Shown piece after piece: positions 1-5,556 of a stretch of 7,950 nucleotides of DNA; position 1 is the stretch's first letter; every line of letters starts with the position of its first letter. The DNA comes from Candidatus Competibacteraceae bacterium (GTDB taxonomy: Bacteria > Pseudomonadota > Gammaproteobacteria > Competibacterales > Competibacteraceae): the NCBI GenBank assembly GCA_020445005.1, contig JAGRHM010000028.1, positions 1 to 7,950 of the forward strand, read 5' to 3'. Position numbers and translations under genes: made by a program. The notes under the pieces were generated by a model. The model made no database searches, was not told the DNA's origin, and worked only from the letters and a program-made list of their open reading frames with translations.

Positions 1-183
1 GAAGTGGATTCCAGTTCAGTGATGGTCAACGCTTCGACGCGCTTTGCCGACGGCGGCGAATACGGATTGGGCGCGGAAGTCGGCATCAGCACCGATAAAC
101 TGCACGCACGCGGTCCGGTTGGCGTGGAAGGATTGACCACTCAGAAATTTATCGTGCTGGGCGATGGGCATATTCGCCGTTAA
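1..183 (+). CDS. proA: Gamma-glutamyl phosphate reductase, C-terminal fragment
   Basis: This is the last 60 codons of a gene that enters from the left edge, open in frame 1 and ending in TAA at 181-183. The translation carries typical ProA C-terminal signatures: [25 protein letters not shown], with its key residues at codons 8-32, then a [13 protein letters not shown] stretch and a short tail ending GHIRR. ProA is the NADPH-dependent cytosolic enzyme that reduces gamma-glutamyl phosphate to glutamate semialdehyde in proline synthesis. The fragment belongs to the aldehyde dehydrogenase-like fold; the catalytic Cys lies upstream, outside the window. It sits 30 nt before nadD, the order known from Pseudomonas and relatives. 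The identification is by recognition of the conserved tail; the rest of the gene cannot be judged. Confidence 0.95.
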   Translation, partial: EVDSSSVMVNASTRFADGGEYGLGAEVGISTDKLHARGPVGVEGLTTQKFIVLGDGHIRR

Positions 184-213
184 CCCAGGACCTCCAGGAT
201 TCCTGTTATTCCC

Positions 214-891
214 ATGTTAAATACCCCCCGCCCGATCGGCATTCTGGGCGGTACTTTCGATCCCATTCATTACGGCCATTTGCGGCCGGCGCTGGAGTTG
301 CTGGAAACGCTGGAACTGGCCGAGGTTCGTTTCATTCCCTGCCGGATTCCCGCGCATCGCGGAACACCGCAAGTGACCGCCGAACAACGGTTGGCGCTGG
401 TGCAGGCAGCCATCGCCGGACAACCCGGTTTTGTCGCCGATGACCGGGAACTGCGCCGCGAGGGAACCTCCTATATGGTGGATACACTGGCGTCGCTGCG
501 CGAAGATTTGGGCCAAAAAACTCCCTTGTGTTTGATCGTCGGCGCTGACGCTTTTCGGGAGCTGCATACCTGGAGTCGCTGGCGAGATCTGGCTAAAGTG
601 GCGCATATTGTCGTGATGCAACGGCCCGGCGCTTCGCAAGCATTGCCGGCGACGATGGCAGAATGGGCGACGCCCCGCATCGCACTGGACGCCGCAGTCC
701 TGCGCACGCAACCGGCAGGCCGCATCCTGTTCCAACCCGTAACCCAACTGGATATTTCCGCTACGCAAATCCGCGCCTTGCTGGTGCGCGGCCAGTCACC
801 TCGCTATCTGTTGCCAGAAGCGGCGCTGGCCTGCATCCACGACCAGGAATTGTACCGGTCACCATTTGTTGAAAATTCTGTTAATTCATGA
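214..891 (+). CDS. nadD: Nicotinate-nucleotide adenylyltransferase
   Basis: NadD transfers AMP from ATP to nicotinate mononucleotide to give deamido-NAD, the penultimate step of NAD synthesis, in the cytosol. The 225-aa product fits the family length. The nucleotidyltransferase signature GGTFDPIHYGH is at residues 12-22, with the two His residues of the HxGH-type motif at 19 and 22. The second nucleotide-binding motif ISATQIR is at 181-187, matching the family's ISSTxIR. The mid-protein LIVGADAF segment is also typical. The ATG at 214 is chosen because it places the signature about 12 residues in, as usual; no strong Shine-Dalgarno sequence precedes it. Its TGA stop (889-891) overlaps the presumed ribosome-binding site of rsfS, so the two genes are probably co-transcribed. 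NAD supply is notable beside a downstream TIR effector, but this housekeeping position is conserved and no functional link is implied. Confidence 0.96.
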   Translation: MLNTPRPIGILGGTFDPIHYGHLRPALELLETLELAEVRFIPCRIPAHRGTPQVTAEQRLALVQAAIAGQPGFVADDRELRREGTSYMVDTLASLREDLGQKTPLCLIVGADAFRELHTWSRWRDLAKVAHIVVMQRPGASQALPATMAEWATPRIALDAAVLRTQPAGRILFQPVTQLDISATQIRALLVRGQSPRYLLPEAALACIHDQELYRSPFVENSVNS

Positions 892-907
892 GGATATGCG
901 AAAATTC

Positions 908-1252
908 ATGCAACTTGAGGTTTTAAAAAAGATCGTTGTTGACGCCCTGGAAGAGGTGAAAGCCCAGGATATCCGAGTGCTGGACGTGCGCAATGTGGCC
1001 AGCTTCACTGACCTGATGATTATTGCCAGCGGCTCGTCGACCCGTCAGGTCAAGGCATTGGCCGATAAAGTTGTTGAGAAGTGTCTCACGATCGGCGTTC
1101 GTCCGCTTGGCGTCGAGGGAGAACGCGAAGCCGAATGGGTGCTGGTCGATCTCACGGACATTGTGGTACATGTCATGCTGCCGCAGACCCGGGATTTTTA
1201 TAATCTGGAGAAACTGTGGTCGGTGGATGTGGCCAGGGCGCTGAAGGGTTGA
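908..1252 (+). CDS. rsfS: Ribosomal silencing factor RsfS
   Basis: RsfS (Iojap/DUF143 family) binds ribosomal protein uL14 on the 50S subunit and blocks subunit joining when nutrients run low. The product is 114 aa from this start. Family features are clear: the ALEEVKAQDIRVLDVRN stretch near the N-terminus, TDLMIIASGSSTRQVKALAD, then the GVEGE..AEWVLVDLTDIVVHVM core and the C-terminal FYNLEKLW. The start is a choice. In-frame starts exist at TTG 866, ATG 896 and ATG 908. The last gives MQLEVLKKIV, which aligns best with known RsfS N-termini (for example MQxEQL in pseudomonads), but the nearest GAGG (890-893) is 14 nt upstream, which is long. ATG 896 would add four residues. It lies 16 nt after nadD and 12 nt before rlmH. 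Confidence 0.92.
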   Translation: MQLEVLKKIVVDALEEVKAQDIRVLDVRNVASFTDLMIIASGSSTRQVKALADKVVEKCLTIGVRPLGVEGEREAEWVLVDLTDIVVHVMLPQTRDFYNLEKLWSVDVARALKG

Positions 1253-1264
1253 TGATGTTTAGAC

Positions 1265-1735
1265 ATGAAAATCCACCTGCTCGCTGTAGGCGTTCGCATG
1301 CCCGGCTGGGTCAAAACCGGTTATGCGGAATATGCCGGACGCCTGCCCCGGGAATGCTCATTGAATCTGGTGGAGATTTCCGCCGGTAAACGCGGTGGGC
1401 ATGCCGATATAGCCCGTCTGGTGCGCGCCGAGGGCGAACGATTGCTGGCGGCGGTTCCCTCAAATTCCCGGATCATTGCCCTGGATGAACAGGGCCGGGA
1501 ATGGAATACGGTTGAGCTGGCGGAACGGTTGGCGAGCTGGCTGCAAGAGGGCCGCGATCTGAGCCTCCTCGTCGGCGGCCCGGATGGACTGGACGCCGTC
1601 TGTCGCCAGCGCGCTGAGCAACTCTGGTCCTTGTCCCGTCTGACCCTGCCGCATCCTCTGGTGCGCGTCGTAGTCGCCGAGCAGCTTTACCGGGCCTGGA
1701 GTCTGCTTAATCACCATCCCTACCATCGCGCCTGA
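1265..1735 (+). CDS. rlmH: 23S rRNA (pseudouridine1915-N3)-methyltransferase RlmH
   Basis: RlmH is a small SPOUT-class methyltransferase that uses S-adenosylmethionine to methylate pseudouridine 1915 in helix 69 of 23S rRNA on assembled 70S ribosomes. The product is 156 aa, against the usual 155. It opens with the standard [16 protein letters not shown], has [10 protein letters not shown] at 71-80, and carries the SAM-binding knot loop VGGPDG at 103-108 (the family usually has GGPEG). It ends with the [16 protein letters not shown] tail (141-156), which contributes to the active site. Spacing to rsfS is 12 nt, so it probably belongs to the same transcript. No convincing terminator follows it; only 22 nt separate it from the HD-domain gene. 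Confidence 0.96.
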   Translation: MKIHLLAVGVRMPGWVKTGYAEYAGRLPRECSLNLVEISAGKRGGHADIARLVRAEGERLLAAVPSNSRIIALDEQGREWNTVELAERLASWLQEGRDLSLLVGGPDGLDAVCRQRAEQLWSLSRLTLPHPLVRVVVAEQLYRAWSLLNHHPYHRA

Positions 1736-1745
1736 GATTCTCAAT

Positions 1746-1750
1746 GAGGA
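1746..1750 (+). promoter_or_regulatory. Ribosome-binding site of the HD hydrolase gene
   Basis: GAGGA lies 7 nt before the ATG at 1758. This supports that start over the second in-frame ATG two codons later. Confidence 0.6.
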
Positions 1751-1757
1751 GTCACTC

Positions 1758-2306
1758 ATGACAATGACTGGAAATTTCCTCGGCGCGTTCATCAAGGCAG
1801 CAGCCTTCGCTGCCGATAAGCACCGTCATCAGCGCCGCAAGGACGCCGTGGCTTCGCCCTACATTAACCACCCGATCGAGGTGGCCAACATGCTGGTCAG
1901 CGAGGGCGGAGTTACCGACTTGACGATTCTGTGCGCCGCAATTCTGCATGATACCCTCGAAGACACCCAAACCACGGCGGATGAATTAACGGCGCTGTTT
2001 GGGCCGCAAATTACCGCCATCGTTCTGGAAGTCACCGACGATAAAGCGCTGGCCAAGCATGTCCGTAAGCAGTTGCAGATTGATCATGCCCCACACCTGT
2101 CAACTGAAGCCAAACTGGTGAAACTGGCCGACAAGATCTGCAATCTGCGCGACATGCTGGCGTCGCCGCCCGCTGACTGGTCGGCGGTGCGCAAACAGGA
2201 TTACTTCGACTGGGCGGCGCAAGTCATCAACGGGGTTCGCGGCGTCCATCCCGGCTTGGAAGCGGTTTTCGATGGACTCCTGGCCCGGCAAGACGAGTTA
2301 TATTAG
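1758..2306 (+). CDS. MESH1-like HD-domain phosphohydrolase, probable small alarmone hydrolase
   Basis: A 182-aa stand-alone HD-domain protein of the RelA/SpoT hydrolase branch (HD_4), the type represented by MESH1 (about 179 aa). Family members cleave the 3'-diphosphate of (p)ppGpp; animal MESH1 also acts on NADPH. Visible metal-ligand candidates are His38 (in YINHPIEVA), His64-Asp65 (in ILHDTLEDT) and Asp125 (in KLADKICNLRDM). Glu68-Asp69 is the additional acidic pair typical of ppGpp hydrolases. The order and spacing match the family closely and no key residue looks lost. There is no synthetase domain, TGS or ACT region. No signal peptide or membrane segment is seen, so it should be cytosolic. 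It lies 22 nt after rlmH and 41 nt before the conflict operon. It could be transcribed with either or both; substrate specificity is inferred from the family only. Confidence 0.85.
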   Translation: MTMTGNFLGAFIKAAAFAADKHRHQRRKDAVASPYINHPIEVANMLVSEGGVTDLTILCAAILHDTLEDTQTTADELTALFGPQITAIVLEVTDDKALAKHVRKQLQIDHAPHLSTEAKLVKLADKICNLRDMLASPPADWSAVRKQDYFDWAAQVINGVRGVHPGLEAVFDGLLARQDELY

Positions 2307-2314
2307 CCGACGGC

Positions 2315-2326
2315 CGTGAGATCACG
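2315..2326. promoter_or_regulatory. Short perfect dyad upstream of the conflict operon
   Basis: CGTGAGATCACG consists of two 5-bp inverted arms around a 2-bp centre. It lies in the 41-nt gap before the 738-aa gene, just upstream of its Shine-Dalgarno sequence. It could be an operator half-structure, but it is short enough to be chance. No clear -35/-10 pair was recognised around it. Confidence 0.2.
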
Positions 2327-2330
2327 CCTA

Positions 2331-2340
2331 AGGAGGAGGA
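2331..2340 (+). promoter_or_regulatory. Strong purine-rich ribosome-binding site of the TIR gene
   Basis: AGGAGGAGGA contains two overlapping AGGAGG cores; the second ends 8 nt before the ATG at 2348. It is the strongest Shine-Dalgarno sequence in the window and fixes the start of the first gene of the operon. Confidence 0.75.
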
Positions 2341-2347
2341 TGGTTGA

Positions 2348-4564
2348 ATGGACAAGTCGCTCCTAATCACGATCTTCGTACCGACGACAAACGAGCAAGG
2401 AGAAGACTTCAAGGGCAAAATCGGTGAGTGCGCCACCGGCTATCCGGTCGGGAAGGACCTGATTTTGACAGCAGGCTACATCCTGAAACCGGGACCGCCA
2501 TACTATCGCGATGAACGCTATTCAGTACGGATAGGCTGGCATTATTCCTGTCCCGGTGATCCAGCGGACTGGACCGAAATTGCGAATGACGACATCGTCT
2601 GGGAGGGGCAAGGCGAGCTAGACGCGGCACTGATTCGTTGCCGCCGGCCACCCGATGCGGTGGGATGGGGCATCGTTTCCCGCGATCGACTGCATGGTGG
2701 GATGCCGTGGATCAGCGAGGGCTTTCCTCGTGTCGCTAAGTACGACAGTCAGCCCAACCCTGGCAGATTCATCGGCACGGTATGCTCCAAAGCCCCAAAC
2801 AAGCCTTATTTTGAATTGACCGTGGAAACGGGTCCCGAGGATGAGGAAAGTTGGAAGGGCATCTCGGGAATGCCGGTGTTCGTCGATCACAAAATCCTCG
2901 GCGTGGTGGGAAGCGGTCCACCCCATTTCAGCGTTAAAAAGCTCTATGCGACCCCGATGTGGAAGTTGCTCGAAGACGGCCGGTTCCGCAAATGGGTCGG
3001 TGACGATAAGCAAGCAGCGCACTTCCAAAAAATCCGGAGCAGGCTAATCGCGCTCATTCAGAGTTCGCCAGAGGCGGAGGACGCTATCCGGCGGGAACTG
3101 CTCGATGTCGCCGACAAGATGACCGGCTTCGATAAAGAGCGAGAGACTGGGAATTTCGTCGAACACCTGCTGGAAACTGACATACGCACGGCGATCCAAG
3201 CTCTGCGTGACGCGCACCGCTCACTTTGCGAGGAAGGTGGCGACCACACCGCCGATATTCTGGTCAAGGTTTCGCAGCTCATTGTGCCGGCGCTCTACGA
3301 CTACGGCGTCGTGCGTTGGGCCGGCAGCCAATACGGCGATGGAAGCGCTGCGCTGGTCCTTTTACCCGCCTACACCAAGACCGTCGCCGAAATCATCATG
3401 GCCGGCACGGATAGGCGCGCGACGCGCTTTCGTCACCGCGAAGACGATGCAGACCAGCCCGCAGGTGAACTCAACCTGCCCCAAATGCCGGAGTGTGGCA
3501 TCGACGCTGATAATGCCGAGGTCCGAACAGCTTTACAGCGGTACTTGAACAAAAAGTTCAATTTGGGTGAGTGCGACACATTCCGCCGCGCGCTCGATGA
3601 CTACCTGTTAGCGACTTTTCCCCGCCGGACGCGCGGAGGATTAGAGATGGAAGATCGCATCAAATCCACCGCTGATTTGCTCGAAAGCAAGCGCCGGGAC
3701 AGTGGTCAAACCTTCTACATGATCTTCGATCTGCCAAAGGACGCTGAAGGACAAAACGCCATGCGCGCTATGGTCGCATCGCTCAAGCGCGATTACTCGG
3801 CGCTCGCGTTTCTCTGTCTAAACGACTTCAGCAACGAGCGCGAGCGCGAAGAAATAAAATTGGTCGATCCCTTTTGCCGGATGCTCCCACTCAAGAAAAC
3901 CGCTTTGTCATCTATCGGACCCCAAGAGAAACCATCTTCCATGAGTACGCAAAGGTTCAAGATTGCCCTCTCCTTTCCCGGCGAACAACGGGATTTCGTA
4001 AGACAAGTCGCGGCGCAGTTGGCCGACCGGGTTGGTCGCAGCCGTGTCCTGTACGACGAATACTACGAGGCTGAGTTTGCCCGCCTTGATCTCGACACCT
4101 ACTTGCAGCGCCTCTATCACGACGAGTCCGAATTGATCGCTGTGTTCCTGTGCGCCGACTACGAGAAAAAGGAATGGTGTGGCCTCGAATGGCAGGCCAT
4201 CCGCGATCTCATCAAAAAGCGCCAGACATTCACCGTTATGCCGTTGCGTTTCGATGATACAGAGATTCCCGGTCTATTCTCGACCGCCGGCTACGTCTGG
4301 ATCGGCGGGCGCTCGCCGCAAGAAATCGCCGGTCTGATTCTGCAACGATTGCAAATCAACGCCGGGCAGCCTTCCCCATCCTCTCCATCGAGTCTGCCCA
4401 AACTTCCGGTACCGCCACCACGCGCTTTGGAAACCTGGCGGGAAAGACTCAATCAATTTGAAGATGACCTGGCGATAACGGCCGATCCGGCACGAAAATT
4501 CGAGCTTAAGAAGCTGATCGAAGAAGCCAAGGCCAAGATTCGTGAATTCGGAGGTTCGGTGTGA
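2348..4564 (+). CDS. Trypsin-like (pseudo)protease / TIR domain fusion protein, probable conflict-system effector
   Basis: A 738-aa multidomain protein. Residues about 1-215 have a trypsin-like serine protease pattern: TGYPVGKDLILTAGYIL around 30-46, ELDAALI around 90-96 and GISGMPVF at 171-178. The Asp (92) and Ser (173) of the triad are present, but the position of the catalytic His (normally TAAHV) is Tyr44, so proteolysis is unlikely. Residues about 216-525 are largely helical-looking and not assigned. Residues about 535-670 form a TIR domain beginning RFKIALSFPGEQRDFV, with YDEYY at 569-573, and WCGLEW at 610-615 that supplies the likely NADase Glu614. A Pro/Ser-rich linker (674-691) leads to a helical module (694-735) containing ADPARKFELKK, of a kind found in TIR, caspase and NACHT effector proteins. 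No signal peptide or membrane helix is visible. The stop overlaps the GTG of the MoxR gene. The role as NAD-cleaving effector is inferred from TIR domains in bacterial defence. Confidence 0.82.
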   Translation: MDKSLLITIFVPTTNEQGEDFKGKIGECATGYPVGKDLILTAGYILKPGPPYYRDERYSVRIGWHYSCPGDPADWTEIANDDIVWEGQGELDAALIRCRRPPDAVGWGIVSRDRLHGGMPWISEGFPRVAKYDSQPNPGRFIGTVCSKAPNKPYFELTVETGPEDEESWKGISGMPVFVDHKILGVVGSGPPHFSVKKLYATPMWKLLEDGRFRKWVGDDKQAAHFQKIRSRLIALIQSSPEAEDAIRRELLDVADKMTGFDKERETGNFVEHLLETDIRTAIQALRDAHRSLCEEGGDHTADILVKVSQLIVPALYDYGVVRWAGSQYGDGSAALVLLPAYTKTVAEIIMAGTDRRATRFRHREDDADQPAGELNLPQMPECGIDADNAEVRTALQRYLNKKFNLGECDTFRRALDDYLLATFPRRTRGGLEMEDRIKSTADLLESKRRDSGQTFYMIFDLPKDAEGQNAMRAMVASLKRDYSALAFLCLNDFSNEREREEIKLVDPFCRMLPLKKTALSSIGPQEKPSSMSTQRFKIALSFPGEQRDFVRQVAAQLADRVGRSRVLYDEYYEAEFARLDLDTYLQRLYHDESELIAVFLCADYEKKEWCGLEWQAIRDLIKKRQTFTVMPLRFDDTEIPGLFSTAGYVWIGGRSPQEIAGLILQRLQINAGQPSPSSPSSLPKLPVPPPRALETWRERLNQFEDDLAITADPARKFELKKLIEEAKAKIREFGGSV
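4550..4554 (+). promoter_or_regulatory. Ribosome-binding site of the MoxR gene, inside the TIR gene
   Basis: GGAGG lies within the last codons of the 738-aa gene, 6 nt before the GTG at 4561. It supports GTG as start, rather than the in-frame ATG at 4585, and together with the 4-nt overlap suggests translational coupling. Confidence 0.65.
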
Positions 4565-5556
4565 ACGATCTTCCCAGGAAGCGCATGAAAAGCGTTGCAG
4601 GCGCTTCAGTGCCTCTGGGGCGACCCAAGGCTGCCCCGGAGCAGGTGCATGTCTTCGACCAGAAGGAAATCGACGCCATCGACGCCGCCCTGGCTGCCCG
4701 GCGCCCGTTGCTGGTGCGCGGTGAACCCGGCATTGGGAAAAGCCAGCTCGCCCGCGCCGCCGCCGTCGATCTCAAACGCGCCTACGTGCAGCACGTCGTC
4801 GATTCCCGCACCGAATCCCGCGATTTGCTCTGGCATTTCGACGCGGTCGCCCGGCTGGCCGACGCCCAACTCAAGGGCGCGTTGCGTGAATCCAAGATCA
4901 AGCGCCGCAGTCACTTGCATCAGGAGCTAACGGTCGAGAATTATTTGCATCCTCGCGCTCTGTGGTGGGCTTTCGATTGGGAAAGCGCCAGAAAGCAGGC
5001 TATCAAGGCCCGTCGGCCCGACGAACCGCCCCAACTCCCCGGCTGCGATCCCAAGAACGGCTGCGTGGTGCTAATCGACGAAATCGATAAGGCCGAGACC
5101 GATGTCCCGAACGGCCTGCTGGGAGCGCTCGGCGACGGTCGATTCACGCCCCAAGGGTCGACGGAGCCAGTTATGGCGATGGGCGAAGAACCGCCGCTGG
5201 TCATTATCACTACCAACGAGGAACGCGCCCTGCCGGATGCGTTCCTCCGCCGCTGTCTAGTGCTGCACCTGCGTCTGCCGGATCGGGATAATGAGTTGAT
5301 CGACCATTTGGTTAGACGTGCTAAAGCGCATTTTGACGACGCCGACGCCGATCTGCTGCGCAAGGCCGCCGAACTGCTAATCCAGGATCGCCGCAAAGCT
5401 GAGCAGGAACGTTGGCTGCCGCTGCCGGGCCAAGCGGAATACCTGGATTTAGTGCGCGCCGTGCTCGATTTAGGGGCCGACCCGGAAGGGCGGATTGCGC
5501 TGCTGGATAAGGTATCGCGTTACGTCCTGAAGAAGCACCCGGGGACTACCGCGTGA
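4561..5556 (+). CDS. MoxR-type AAA+ ATPase
   Basis: A 331-aa AAA+ ATPase of the MoxR/AAA_5 type. These proteins act as ATP-driven chaperone-like remodellers, usually with a von Willebrand A-domain partner. Visible motifs: Walker A GEPGIGKS at 54-61, Walker B VVLIDEIDKA with Asp173-Glu174, sensor 1 IITTNEE with Asn219, and arginine-finger candidates Arg230/Arg231 in FLRRC. The motif-bearing core ends about residue 232; the helical lid follows, with no extra effector domain. An insert between the Walker motifs (about 100-160, including RRSHLHQELTVENYLHP) is rich in charged and aromatic residues, as in MoxR proteins of conflict operons. The GTG start overlaps the upstream TGA as GTGA, and its own TGA overlaps the next GTG in the same way. 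It is probably the energy-using switch between the TIR protein and the vWA-FGE protein; the substrate is unknown. Confidence 0.88.
   Translation: MNDLPRKRMKSVAGASVPLGRPKAAPEQVHVFDQKEIDAIDAALAARRPLLVRGEPGIGKSQLARAAAVDLKRAYVQHVVDSRTESRDLLWHFDAVARLADAQLKGALRESKIKRRSHLHQELTVENYLHPRALWWAFDWESARKQAIKARRPDEPPQLPGCDPKNGCVVLIDEIDKAETDVPNGLLGALGDGRFTPQGSTEPVMAMGEEPPLVIITTNEERALPDAFLRRCLVLHLRLPDRDNELIDHLVRRAKAHFDDADADLLRKAAELLIQDRRKAEQERWLPLPGQAEYLDLVRAVLDLGADPEGRIALLDKVSRYVLKKHPGTTA

Noticed and set aside
195..205. Inverted repeat CAGGATTCCTG between proA and nadD
   Set aside because: A 5-bp stem with a single central base cannot form a stable hairpin and no U-run follows, so it is not an intrinsic terminator.
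866..907. TTG start at 866 extending RsfS by 14 residues into nadD
   Set aside because: The added residues do not resemble RsfS N-termini, whereas the ATG at 908 gives a family-like start; ATG 896 remains possible.
2306..2314. Small palindrome GCCGACGGC just after the HD hydrolase gene
   Set aside because: The stem is only 4 bp with a one-base centre and no T-tract follows; it is not a credible terminator.
2340..2366. A tiny 8-codon upstream ORF (ATG at 2340) overlapping the start of the TIR gene
   Set aside because: It lies too close to the Shine-Dalgarno sequence, overlapping its last base, and encodes nothing notable; 2348 has the better spacing.
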